Assembly (NCBI GenBank): GCA_934503195.1
Contig: CAKSVM010000072.1
Location: 1 to 15,463, forward strand
Source of the DNA: an uncultured Eubacteriales bacterium
GTDB taxonomy: Bacteria > Bacillota > Clostridia > Oscillospirales > CAG-272
Direction of reading: 5' to 3'
DNA: 15,463 bases
Part shown: piece after piece, positions 8,650 through 15,463 of the stretch
How positions within the stretch are numbered: the stretch's first letter is position 1
How the letters are laid out: the number at the start of each line of letters is the position of its first letter
Translations under genes and position numbers: made by a program
The notes under the pieces: model-generated
Database searches by the model: none
The model's input: the letters and a program-made list of their open reading frames with translations, nothing else
What the model was told of the DNA's origin: nothing

Positions 8650-8678
8650 AAAAAAGAGCCTGATTCAGGCTCTTTTTT
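8650..8678. terminator. Bidirectional intrinsic terminator
   Basis: GAGCCTG (8656-8662) pairs with CAGGCTC (8666-8672) on a 3-base loop. Six A lie on the left (8650-8655) and six T on the right (8673-8678), so it can end transcription from both sides. It sits 3 bases after the carboxypeptidase stop and 23 bases after the stop of the convergent TIM-barrel gene. Confidence 0.93.
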
Positions 8679-8701
8679 GTTATATCATACAGAAATTAGT
8701 T

Positions 8702-9550
8702 TCAGTGTCCGAGGATTTCCTGTTTCATCGGGGAGGATCTCGCGGCGAGATTCGGCGCGCGGCGTTCGAGCGCGGCGAGCGAAATTTCGATGTCCTCGCG
8801 CGCTTCGGCCGCGCTGCCCGCGCCGACCGTGATCATGTCGCAATCGCGCAGCACCGCCCAGTTGAAATTCAGTCCGACAAACGGCGTCGTGCGTCCGGCC
8901 GCCATCGGTTTGATCGTCATCACGGGATGCTTCGCGTTACGAATTATCCGCGCGACCGACTCGACCTCGATCTGCATCAGGAAGCCCATGCAGTTGAAGA
9001 TCTGGATATACGTTTCGACGTCGTAATTATTCGCGTCCGAATAGGTCACAAGCTCGGGCATATGCGCCGAAAGTCCGGGCAGCATCCCCTCGTCGCGGAT
9101 CATCGCGAGGTAGTCGGGCAGGCGCGGGATCGCGCGGAGGTTCTTGTTGACCAGCTGCTCGGCCGACGCGTGGTGGATGAGACAGAATGTCGACCCGATT
9201 TCACGGCTGTGCTTAATCGTCGCGGCGGCCTCGGCGCGCGCCGACGGCGAGTCGTCGACATTCATGCCGGGCGTGTCGATGATGATGATCTTCTTTCCGG
9301 CCTTCTGCTCGGCGTATTTGATCGCGTCGAGGCAGAGCGGCGTCGTGCTGACCGGCCCCATGATCGCGTCGATTCCGTTTTCGAGGTAGGCTTCGAGGAC
9401 GGGGTAGAAGTCCTCGGGCTTCTGATATTTTTCGCGGATCGACTTGTCGGCGGCCGCGCCGGTGTGGCTGTAGCCGAGGAGCCAGTTCGTTCCCATAAGT
9501 AACCGCGGCATCGATACGCCGCCTACATTTGTACGCGGAAATTCCTTCAT
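8702..9550 (-). CDS. Unrecognised TIM-barrel protein, possibly related to aldo/keto reductases
   Basis: I do not recognise a characterised family for this 282-residue soluble protein. It has alternating hydrophobic strands and amphipathic helices typical of a (beta/alpha)8 barrel. It starts near VSMPRLLMGTNWLLGY, reminiscent of the first strand of aldo/keto reductases, has a FCLIHHASAE strand in the middle, and ends with MTIKPMAAG followed by MITVGAGSAAEAREDI, which resembles the KP..G and VG..S.E cofactor-binding end of that superfamily. A clear catalytic Asp-Tyr-Lys-His set is not evident, so it may be divergent or non-redox. I use the ATG at 9550, with GAGGTG a few bases upstream, rather than the GTG at 9559, which overlaps that site. 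It lies 44 bases after the GH13 gene with no promoter between, so they are probably cotranscribed and perhaps act on related sugars. Confidence 0.6.
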   Translation of the reverse strand: MKEFPRTNVGGVSMPRLLMGTNWLLGYSHTGAAADKSIREKYQKPEDFYPVLEAYLENGIDAIMGPVSTTPLCLDAIKYAEQKAGKKIIIIDTPGMNVDDSPSARAEAAATIKHSREIGSTFCLIHHASAEQLVNKNLRAIPRLPDYLAMIRDEGMLPGLSAHMPELVTYSDANNYDVETYIQIFNCMGFLMQIEVESVARIIRNAKHPVMTIKPMAAGRTTPFVGLNFNWAVLRDCDMITVGAGSAAEAREDIEISLAALERRAPNLAARSSPMKQEILGH

Positions 9551-9594
9551 ATTCGTCACCTCACACAGAATTGTTTTTTACTCATCTGGAACAT

Positions 9595-10929
9595 TCAGTG
9601 AAGTTCCACAACCGCGTAGCCGTAAGGTTCGAGCGAAGCGGTGAGTTTTCCTTCGGTTCCGGCGAGCGAAACGGTCGAGCCGTTCATCAGCCACGGCTCG
9701 AGATCGAGCGCGCCGACTCCCGCGGACGCGTTGACCTTTTCGTTTCCGAGATTAACAATCACGGCGATTTTGTTTTCCTCGCCGCGGACGAAGGCCAGAA
9801 CGCGTTCGTTGTCGGTCGGAACGAATTCGAGCTTGTCCGAAAGTCCGACCTCGGGCAGGCCATGACGGAGGGTCGTCAGCTTCGAGAGGAGCTTCAGGCG
9901 GCGTTTGCCCTCTTTGGATACCAGATTCTGCCAGTCGATCGTCAGATTCGCGCCGTGGAAGCGGTTGCCCCAGATCGAATGGCGGCGCGTGTCGGCGATT
10001 TCGGTGCCGCAATAGACGAACGGGACGTTCGGCATGAGGTAATTTATGACAAACATGGCATCCATTGCCTCAGATCCGACGCGTTTTTCAAGGCGATTGT
10101 CGTAGTCGTCGTTGACCGTGTCGTGATTTTCGAGTAAAAAGATCGACTGGAAGCTGCCCTGAAGGTTATTTTTGCTGAAATTCATCACGACGTCGCCGAC
10201 GTGCGCGGCCGGCTGACCCTTTTCGATCACGTCGCAGAGTGCGCCGCGGAGATTCCATGAATAGTTCAGGTCGAAAACATTGATGTAATCCGGATTTGTG
10301 CCCTCGTTGAGCATCATCAGATCCGGGTTCAGCGCGTCGATTCTTTCACGCGCTTCGTTCCAGAAGTCGAGCGGCACGCCGTCGCCGACGTCGCAGCGGT
10401 AGCCGTCGACGCCGAAGTCGCGCACGAAGAGCTCCATGTTGCCGATCAGGTACTCGCGAAGCCCCTTCGACGCGAAGTTGAGCTTCGGGAACCGCCACTG
10501 GCCGAGGTCGATTTTTCCGTCCTCGCCGCGGACGACGAAATCGGGATGCTCGGCGAGAAAGACCGCGTTCGGGCCGCAGTGGAAGTAGACGAGGTCGAGG
10601 ATGACCCGGAGGCCGATCTCGTGCGCCGCCGAAACGAAGCTTTTCAGGTCGTCGTTCGTGCCGTACTCGGGGTCGACGTTGTAATAATCGCTGATCCGGT
10701 AGGGGTTCTGCGGGTTTTCGAGCTTCGACGCGCGAGTGCGGTCCGACCAACCCTCGATGTTTTCGTCCGGGTCCTGCACGAAGCAGGGGCAGAGGTAGAC
10801 GATGTCGGCGAACTGCTTTATGTGTGGAAGCAATTTCGCGGCGGCGTTCAGAGTGCCCTCGTTCGTGAACGAGCGAAGGTTAATCTGGTAAATGATTCCT
10901 CTGCTAAGGTAATTCTGAGGTTTTCTCAT
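9595..10929 (-). CDS. Alpha-amylase family (GH13) enzyme, cytoplasmic
   Basis: This 444-residue protein acts on alpha-glucosidic bonds by a retaining mechanism. It lacks a signal peptide, so it should work inside the cell on imported oligosaccharides or glycogen. The four GH13 regions are visible: VILDLVYFHCG (region I, about 109-119, the Asn of the usual NH pair replaced by Phe), GYRCDVGDG with nucleophile Asp180 (region II), LMMLNEG with acid/base Glu209 (region III), and FLLENHDT with Asp270 (region IV). An Arg precedes the nucleophile as expected. The C-terminus forms a short beta domain (about 360-444). Substrate specificity (maltodextrin hydrolase, transferase or phosphorylase) cannot be assigned. 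AAAGGAG precedes the ATG at 10929. It is the first gene of a two-gene unit with the TIM-barrel gene. Confidence 0.93.
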   Translation of the reverse strand: MRKPQNYLSRGIIYQINLRSFTNEGTLNAAAKLLPHIKQFADIVYLCPCFVQDPDENIEGWSDRTRASKLENPQNPYRISDYYNVDPEYGTNDDLKSFVSAAHEIGLRVILDLVYFHCGPNAVFLAEHPDFVVRGEDGKIDLGQWRFPKLNFASKGLREYLIGNMELFVRDFGVDGYRCDVGDGVPLDFWNEARERIDALNPDLMMLNEGTNPDYINVFDLNYSWNLRGALCDVIEKGQPAAHVGDVVMNFSKNNLQGSFQSIFLLENHDTVNDDYDNRLEKRVGSEAMDAMFVINYLMPNVPFVYCGTEIADTRRHSIWGNRFHGANLTIDWQNLVSKEGKRRLKLLSKLTTLRHGLPEVGLSDKLEFVPTDNERVLAFVRGEENKIAVIVNLGNEKVNASAGVGALDLEPWLMNGSTVSLAGTEGKLTASLEPYGYAVVELH

Positions 10930-11002
10930 TCTGTTCTCCTTTTGTATGATAAATTATCGGCGTCACGTGCCGTTTTTGTGCTTTCTCTCAGTTTCCACCA
11001 AC

Positions 11003-11031
11003 ATTATATCACACAAAAAGGAAAATGTCAA
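11003..11031 (-). promoter_or_regulatory. Consensus sigma-A promoter of the GH13 gene
   Basis: On the minus strand this is a perfect TTGACA (11026-11031), a 17-base spacer and a perfect TATAAT (11003-11008) preceded by TGTGA. Transcription would begin near 10996, giving a leader of about 67 bases that contains a small CGGC/GCCG stem. Such a complete consensus suggests strong expression unless a repressor acts. Confidence 0.9.
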
Positions 11032-11061
11032 CAAATATATTGCGATTTTTTTTGCGTATGT

Positions 11062-12129
11062 TCAGATTTTCGCGAGCTTTTCGAGAATTCCGAGTGAAAT
11101 CGCGCGCTTCTGACGCAGGAATTTCACGGCGCATTCGTCAAAGCGCGAGTGCTCGATGACGCGGAAGAGATCCGCGATTACGTCGACGAACGAATCTTCG
11201 CCGGGATTTTCCGAAAGATACGCCGCCGCGACCAGCTTCGTCAGCGCGACCGCCATCGTAAGCGACATCGCTTCCTCCGAAAGATGATTCTTTGCCGAAA
11301 TGAACGAATTCGGAAACGATTTGTAGAATAGATGATTTACGAAGAGCTTTTCGAGCTTCGTGTCGAGGTCTTCGACGGCGGTTTTCAGCGATTCGGACGA
11401 CTTGTTCGTCTCGTAAAACTTATTTACGGCCGGCAGAAGGCTCTGAAAAGTCTCGCTCGTACGCGCAAGATCGGCGAAAAACTCAAGCGCGAGCGGCAGA
11501 ATTTCGATGTTTTCACCGCTTTCCGGACAAAAATCTTCCTTATTATATAAGCGCGCCGAAAGCTCCGCCGCGCGCGACGCGAAATCCTTTGTCCGGTCGC
11601 CGAGAATCGCGAACGCTTCGAGCCTTGTAGAGATGTACAGGTCGGCGGGGAAGTCGTTCGGCTCAGGCTCGGGAAGGTCGAAGGTCAGTTCGAGCGGGAC
11701 GAATTCGACAGGTTTCGAATTGGCGAAGAGCAATTCGAGCGTCTCCTCGCACGACGCCGACGTGCAGCACTCGGGGAAGGGGAAGAGCCGCGGCGCGCGC
11801 GGATAGTAGCGGCAGACGGTCGGCAGGACGCCCTCGCCGCGCTCGCGCTGGAGCATACAGAGCCCGTTTTCCTGCTGAAGCCGGCAGTGGCCGTCAAATC
11901 GCGGCGTCACCATCGCGTAATGCTCGGGCGAGCGGTTTTCGGCGAGGTGGAAGGCCGTGTCGAGCCGCCGCCGGAGCTCGTCCGAGCATTCGAGGCCGAC
12001 GAGGCGAAAATATTCGTCCATCCCGACCGGGATCCCCCAGCCGCCGCAGCAGCAGGAGCGGCAGTTTCCGCACTTGCATTCAAAATTTTTGTAGTAATCC
12101 GGCACGAGAAAACATTTCGTGTAGGGCAT
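11062..12129 (-). CDS. fliB: FliB-like flagellin lysine-N-methylase, CxxCxxCC domain protein
   Basis: This 355-residue soluble protein has a Cys-rich N-terminus, C18-K-C20-G-N-C23-R-S-C26-C27-C28, followed by further Cys in GHCRLQQENGLC, PTVCRYYPR and PECCTSASCEE. This pattern (CxCxxCxxCC, then C.L....GLC, CR.YPR, CC..SC) is that of the FliB/YkgJ group. FliB methylates lysines of flagellin in Salmonella, and the Cys are thought to hold an iron-sulfur cluster. The C-terminal half (about 160-355) is helical and less conserved. No flagellar gene is in the window, so the substrate may be another protein; many Clostridia carry stand-alone copies. The ATG at 12129 is the only sensible start, with AAAGGA about 11 bases upstream. 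A consensus promoter lies at 12203-12231. No clear terminator follows before the GH13 promoter. Confidence 0.8.
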   Translation of the reverse strand: MPYTKCFLVPDYYKNFECKCGNCRSCCCGGWGIPVGMDEYFRLVGLECSDELRRRLDTAFHLAENRSPEHYAMVTPRFDGHCRLQQENGLCMLQRERGEGVLPTVCRYYPRAPRLFPFPECCTSASCEETLELLFANSKPVEFVPLELTFDLPEPEPNDFPADLYISTRLEAFAILGDRTKDFASRAAELSARLYNKEDFCPESGENIEILPLALEFFADLARTSETFQSLLPAVNKFYETNKSSESLKTAVEDLDTKLEKLFVNHLFYKSFPNSFISAKNHLSEEAMSLTMAVALTKLVAAAYLSENPGEDSFVDVIADLFRVIEHSRFDECAVKFLRQKRAISLGILEKLAKI

Positions 12130-12202
12130 GACGCATCAAATCCTTTTTCTGTAAATATTTTACTTTTTATGACATTTTCTTACATTTAATGGTAATACAA
12201 AT

Positions 12203-12231
12203 ATTATAAACCATTCCGCAAAGTTTGTCAA
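12203..12231 (-). promoter_or_regulatory. Consensus sigma-A promoter of the fliB-like gene
   Basis: On the minus strand this is a perfect TTGACA (12226-12231), a 17-base spacer and a perfect TATAAT (12203-12208). It lacks the TRTGn extension seen at the other promoters. Transcription would begin near 12196, about 67 bases upstream of the ATG. Confidence 0.88.
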
Positions 12232-12394
12232 GGGTAATCCGACCGTCGAATTTACAGAAATTTTGCCCGAAGATTTTGCTGCGGATGAATAATTCGCTAA
12301 AGCAGCAAAATATCGCACAAAGCATATACTGTAAAATAAGGAATTGCCGTCAAAAGCGACAAATTGTAAAAAAAGATATTTTTCGATTTTTCTC

Positions 12395-12423
12395 TTGCAT
12401 TTTCCTGCAAAATATGGTATAAT
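12395..12423 (+). promoter_or_regulatory. Extended -10 promoter of the aminotransferase gene
   Basis: A perfect TATAAT (12418-12423) is preceded by TATGG, an extended -10. The -35 box is poor (TTGCAT, 12395-12400) at 17 bases. The inverted repeat TTGCA-6-TGCAA (12395-12410) overlaps the -35 box and could be an operator. The leader to the ATG is about 77 bases. Confidence 0.75.
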
Positions 12424-12506
12424 ATAAGGAGAAACGGCACTGATAATGCAATTTGCGGGAGAACGGATTGCAAAAACCGTAAGCTCGATAAAAGGAGATT
12501 CTTAAC

Positions 12507-13787
12507 ATGGAATATTCGTCTTACACAAAACAGATGCTTTCTTCCGAACTTGAACAGCTCGGTGAGCAGTACAACGTCTTTCAGGGGCTCGGCCTCAAGC
12601 TCGATATGTCGCGCGGAAAGCCGAACACCGAGCAGCTCGACATCACCGAGGGGATGCTCGGAATCATCGACAAAGGCTCCGACTGCCTCGCCGAAAACGG
12701 GCTCGACTGCCGCAACTACGGCCTTCTTGACGGAATCCCCGAGGCGAAAAAGCTCTTCGCCGACGTTTACGGGATCCCCGCGAAGAACATCCTCGTCGCC
12801 GGAAACTCCAGTCTCAACCTGATGTACGACACGCTCGCCCGCGCGATGCTTTACGGCGTCGTCGGCAGCGAAAAACCGTGGTGTGCCGTCGAAAAGCGCA
12901 AATTTTTATGTCCTGCGCCCGGCTATGACCGTCATTTCGCCATAACCGAGAGCCTCGGATTTGAACTCATCACCGTCCCGATGACCCCGACCGGACCCGA
13001 CATGGATATCGTCGAAAAGCTCGCCGCGTCGGACGACACGATAAAGGGCATCTGGTGCGTGCCGAAATATTCGAACCCCGAAGGAATCACCTACTCCGAC
13101 GAGACCGTCCGCCGCTTCGCGTCGATGAAAACCGCCGCGAAGGACTTCCGCATCATGTGGGACAACGCGTACGCCGTCCACGATCTCGTCGACGACGGCG
13201 ACAAGCTGCTCGACATCTTTACTGAGGCGAAGAAATTCGGCACCGAGGACCGGATTTTCTACTTCGCGTCGACGTCGAAAATCACTTTCCCCGGCTCAGG
13301 CGTCGCGATCCTGGCCGCCAGCGAGGACAATCTGCGCCAGATCAAGTCGATCATGACGATTCAGACGATCGGCTGCGACAAGCTCAATATGCTTCGTCAC
13401 GTGAAGTATTTCGTCAACGCCGACGGAGTCTACCGCCACATGAAGCTCCACGCGTCGATCATCCGCCCGAAGTTCGAAATCGTCCTCTCGGCCTTCGAAA
13501 ATGAGCTCGCCGGACTCGGAATCGCCGACTGGACGCGTCCGAAGGGCGGTTACTTCATCAGCTTAAACGTCATGCCCGGCACCGCGAAGAGAGTGTTCGA
13601 ACTTTGTAAAAAAGCCGGACTCACGCTGACCACGGTCGGCGCGACCTTCCCGTACGGCGTCGACCCCGAGGACAAAAACCTCCGCATCGCGCCGACTTAT
13701 CCGACCTGCGCCGAGCTGAAGCAGGCCTGCGAGGTTCTCTGTCTTTGCGTCCGGATCGCCGCGGTCGAAAAACTGCTCGAAAAGTAA
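12507..13787 (+). CDS. Aspartate aminotransferase, type Ic (PLP-dependent, Corynebacterium AspT-like)
   Basis: The enzyme should interconvert aspartate and 2-oxoglutarate with oxaloacetate and glutamate in the cytosol. The 426-residue protein follows the type Ic pattern known from Corynebacterium glutamicum: LKLDMSRGKPNTEQLD (residues 30-45), RNYGLLDGIPEAK, APGYDRHFAITESLGFE (137-153), YSNPEGIT (188-195), WDNAYAVHDL (218-227, Asp219 and Tyr222 contacting the cofactor), FASTSKITFPGSGV with PLP lysine K258, GGYFISL near 350 and NLRIAPTYP with the substrate-binding Arg. This subclass is distinct from the usual E. coli AspC type, so annotation as a generic class I/II aminotransferase is likely elsewhere. 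AAAGGAG precedes the ATG. The gene stands alone between its promoter and an intrinsic terminator. Confidence 0.92.
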   Translation: MEYSSYTKQMLSSELEQLGEQYNVFQGLGLKLDMSRGKPNTEQLDITEGMLGIIDKGSDCLAENGLDCRNYGLLDGIPEAKKLFADVYGIPAKNILVAGNSSLNLMYDTLARAMLYGVVGSEKPWCAVEKRKFLCPAPGYDRHFAITESLGFELITVPMTPTGPDMDIVEKLAASDDTIKGIWCVPKYSNPEGITYSDETVRRFASMKTAAKDFRIMWDNAYAVHDLVDDGDKLLDIFTEAKKFGTEDRIFYFASTSKITFPGSGVAILAASEDNLRQIKSIMTIQTIGCDKLNMLRHVKYFVNADGVYRHMKLHASIIRPKFEIVLSAFENELAGLGIADWTRPKGGYFISLNVMPGTAKRVFELCKKAGLTLTTVGATFPYGVDPEDKNLRIAPTYPTCAELKQACEVLCLCVRIAAVEKLLEK

Positions 13788-13804
13788 AATTTATGTGAAT
13801 TGCG

Positions 13805-13840
13805 ACTCTCCGCACAACTAACGTGCGGAGAGTTTTTAAT
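13805..13840 (+). terminator. Intrinsic terminator of the aminotransferase gene
   Basis: ACTCTCCGCAC (13805-13815) pairs perfectly with GTGCGGAGAGT (13823-13833) on a 7-base loop and is followed by a T run. It lies 17 bases after the stop codon and 35 bases before the next promoter. Confidence 0.95.
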
Positions 13841-13867
13841 TTCGCGTAGAAAAAACGCAGAAAATAC

Positions 13868-13896
13868 TTGACAAAATTATCTGGTTGTGTTATAAT
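13868..13896 (+). promoter_or_regulatory. Consensus sigma-A promoter of the solute-binding protein gene
   Basis: A perfect TTGACA (13868-13873), a 17-base spacer and a perfect TATAAT (13891-13896) preceded by TGTGT (extended -10). Transcription would begin near 13903, leaving a leader of only about 22 bases with GGAGG (13915-13919) close to the ATG at 13925. Confidence 0.92.
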
Positions 13897-13924
13897 AATT
13901 TTAACAAAACCATCGGAGGATACC

Positions 13925-15463
13925 ATGAGAAAATTCATCACTTTGTTACTTTTGGCCGCAATTCTCACTTCCATGTCCTGCGGCGAGGCTGAAAAGCCGA
14001 TTGATTCGGACGGCGAAATGACGTCGCTCGCCCCCGCGGAACCCGAACCCGACTACATTTACCCGCCGCTCGACCTCGGTCAGCGCGAATTCACGATCCT
14101 CAACACGGCGCAGAGCTACAATTTCTACACGACGCTCGACCTTGAGGAGCAGACCGGCGACCCCGTTGACGACGCGATTTTCAACCGGAATCGTTTCCTC
14201 GAAGATCAGTTCAACATGAAAATCGTCATCGACGAGTCGTATCAGCTCGACAAGGCGTCAGAGGCTCTGCGAAAGGCCGTGATTTCGGGCGAGGACATCT
14301 ACGACGCCGCGTTTCTGCGCGATTTCTGGCTCAGCGGGCTGATTTCGGACGGCGCGCTGGCCGATCTACAGGACTACGACGAGTTCAATTTCGATAAACC
14401 GTGGTGGGACGGCGAGGCGACCGAAATTTCGCGTCTCGGCGACAAACGTAAAATCCTCTACGCCTACACCGACGCGTCGCTTGCCGATTTTGAGGGCACG
14501 CTCGTTACTTTCTTCAACGAAAAATACCTCGACGACCTCGGACTCGACGCGCCGTATCAGCTCGTCCGCGACGGAAAATGGACATTTGACCGTTTTTCCG
14601 AGTACATGAAGGCCGGCGCGAACCTCAACGGCGACGAAAGTTTTGCGTATGTCGAAAACGGAAACGCGAAATACGGCATGACCTCGTGGGATCAGGGCGA
14701 AATCGGGCTGATTTTCGGCGCGAATCTGTCGATTTTCGAGGACGACAACGGCCAGCCGGTGATTTCGGCGAGGAGCGAAAAGTTCATCGACATGGCGCAG
14801 AAGGTCATCAAGCTCTGCTCGACAGATGACGAATATCACTATGGCGGCCACGAGAATGTTTTCAAGGACGGCCGCGCGCTTCTGATGCTCGCGCAGCTCA
14901 AAGCGACGAACGGCTACCGCGACATGAATGAGAGCTACGGCATTCTCCCGGTCCCGAAAGCCGACGAAAAGCAGGAAAATTACCGCAATTTACGCACATA
15001 TTGCTACGTTTTGTGCGTCCCGACGATAAGTCAGACGATAAACGAAACCGCCGCCGTGATGGACGCGATGTCATTCCTCAGCTACCGCGACGTCATGCCG
15101 CCATTCTACGATGGTAGAGTCTCGCAGAAAGCTCTCCGCAACGACGATTCGATCGAGATGCTCGAACTGATCCGCGGCAGCCGCTGCATCGACATCGGCA
15201 TCCCGTACGGCTGGACCGACCCGATCCGCGCGCAGATCCGCTCGGCCGTCAAGGACAAATCGACCGAAATCGTTTCAAAGCTTGAATCAATCATGCCGTC
15301 GGTCGAGTCGAAGATCGAAAGCACTATGGAATTCCTCAACACGGAAATCAATTTTCCTCTGTACAAACGCCTCAAAATATGTTATAATAAAAGCATGGAA
15401 AGAAAAACACTAACAGAGTACTTCGAAGAAGTAGAAACAACCGAGGAATACAACGGATATTTT
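13925..15463 (+). CDS. Extracellular solute-binding lipoprotein (ABC sugar transporter type); frame still open at the window edge
   Basis: The protein starts MRKFITLLLLAAILTSMSC with a lipoprotein signal peptide; Cys20 is the probable lipidated residue, although the lipobox (SMSC) is weak at -3. It continues as a type I solute-binding protein of the kind common in Oscillospiraceae: NRFLEDQFNMKIVIDE, AFLRDFWLSGLISDGALADL, and GTLVTFFNEKYLDDLGLDAPYQLV...GKWTFDRF at about residues 191-230. It ends with the helical RAQIRSAVKDKSTEIVSKLE and VESKIESTMEFLN (about 437-471). A normal protein would stop near there, about 470 residues. Instead the frame continues without a stop through AT-rich sequence from about 15340 to the last base (513 codons), across a promoter-like element and an ATG at 15395. 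This suggests a broken 3' end, perhaps by an insertion. No permease genes are in view. Confidence 0.85.
   Translation, partial: MRKFITLLLLAAILTSMSCGEAEKPIDSDGEMTSLAPAEPEPDYIYPPLDLGQREFTILNTAQSYNFYTTLDLEEQTGDPVDDAIFNRNRFLEDQFNMKIVIDESYQLDKASEALRKAVISGEDIYDAAFLRDFWLSGLISDGALADLQDYDEFNFDKPWWDGEATEISRLGDKRKILYAYTDASLADFEGTLVTFFNEKYLDDLGLDAPYQLVRDGKWTFDRFSEYMKAGANLNGDESFAYVENGNAKYGMTSWDQGEIGLIFGANLSIFEDDNGQPVISARSEKFIDMAQKVIKLCSTDDEYHYGGHENVFKDGRALLMLAQLKATNGYRDMNESYGILPVPKADEKQENYRNLRTYCYVLCVPTISQTINETAAVMDAMSFLSYRDVMPPFYDGRVSQKALRNDDSIEMLELIRGSRCIDIGIPYGWTDPIRAQIRSAVKDKSTEIVSKLESIMPSVESKIESTMEFLNTEINFPLYKRLKICYNKSMERKTLTEYFEEVETTEEYNGYF
15360..15388 (+). promoter_or_regulatory. Promoter-like element inside the 3' end of the solute-binding gene
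   Basis: TGTACA (15360-15365, four of six matches), a 17-base spacer and a perfect TATAAT (15383-15388) preceded by TATGT (extended -10). The predicted start of transcription falls at about the ATG at 15395, so a product from it would be nearly leaderless. Confidence 0.5.
15395..15463 (+). CDS. Possible start of a separate gene, perhaps a transposase, cut by the window edge
   Basis: From the ATG at 15395 the visible 23 residues are MERKTLTEYFEEVETTEEYN followed by GYF, in the same frame as the preceding solute-binding protein. Codon use changes here to A-ending codons (ACA, CTA, GTA, AGA), unlike the NNC/NNG-rich neighbours, which suggests foreign DNA. Short N-termini of the form M..K.L.EYFEE...... 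occur in some ISAs1-like transposases, so this may be the first gene of an insertion sequence. That resemblance is from memory and over few residues. There is no clear Shine-Dalgarno. It could also simply be the abnormal tail of the preceding protein. Confidence 0.3.
   Translation, partial: MERKTLTEYFEEVETTEEYNGYF

Larger units (their letters stand above)
12130..12506. other. Gene-free AT-rich divergent control region (fliB-like / aminotransferase)
   Basis: This 377-base stretch holds two diverging promoters but no convincing gene. A 10-bp perfect inverted repeat ATTTTGCTGC (12273-12282) / GCAGCAAAAT (12302-12311) lies between the promoters. Shorter repeats TTGCA/TGCAA (12395-12399, 12406-12410) and TGCAAT/ATTGCA (12447-12452, 12467-12472) lie on and after the aminotransferase promoter. 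TTTTGC or GCAAAA recurs through the region. These could be operator half-sites or RNA stems; nothing identifies a regulator. Confidence 0.5.

Noticed and set aside
12225..12422. 65-codon frame in the aminotransferase upstream region
   Set aside because: It has no ribosome binding site, overlaps promoter elements at both ends and has a composition expected of AT-rich non-coding DNA.

Overview
The window looks like a chromosomal piece of an uncultured Gram-positive Clostridia, probably of the Oscillospirales/Ruminococcaceae type. This rests on the gene families (DHHW/MBOAT/DUF4358 surface cassette, VanY-type carboxypeptidase with a Gln/Asn-rich head, Oscillospiraceae-style solute-binding lipoprotein), on strong AGGAGG ribosome binding sites, and on consensus sigma-A promoters that mostly carry the Gram-positive TRTGn extension. 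Coding DNA is GC-rich with many NNC/NNG codons, while intergenic DNA is AT-rich. No database search was possible, so the taxonomy is inference.

Layout. (1) 1-4425, minus strand: one tightly packed probable operon, read from right to left. It holds azlC and azlD (branched-chain amino-acid exporter), an aminoglycoside-phosphotransferase-fold kinase resembling N-acetylhexosamine 1-kinase, a DUF4358-type lipoprotein, an MBOAT O-acyltransferase and the start of a DHHW/AlgX-like partner that runs off the left edge. Its promoter is at 4481-4509. (2) 4547-7238, plus strand: rpsO and pnp from one promoter, as in many bacteria, with two strong RNA hairpins between them. (3) 7239-8646, plus strand: a large nested palindrome, then a membrane-anchored D-Ala-D-Ala carboxypeptidase ending at a bidirectional terminator. 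(4) 8702-12129, minus strand: a FliB-type CxxCxxCC protein with its own promoter, then a GH13 enzyme and an unrecognised TIM-barrel protein that share another promoter. (5) 12130-15463, plus strand: an AT-rich control region, a type Ic aspartate aminotransferase with terminator, and an extracellular solute-binding lipoprotein. The frame of that lipoprotein stays open to the right edge, across what looks like the promoter and start of a different gene, possibly a transposase.

How they work together. The left operon looks dedicated to the cell envelope: MBOAT and DHHW proteins typically O-acylate an extracellular polymer. Why an amino-acid exporter and a sugar-type kinase head the same transcript is unclear. 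rpsO/pnp is a translation and RNA-decay housekeeping unit, whose spacer hairpins are candidates for processing or autoregulation. The rest is ordinary metabolism and wall or surface modification. I see no CRISPR array, tRNA, rRNA or defence system. The most interesting points are non-coding structures (rpsO leader, rpsO-pnp hairpins, the 114-bp palindrome after pnp, motif clusters before the aminotransferase) and the stop-less solute-binding gene at the right edge.
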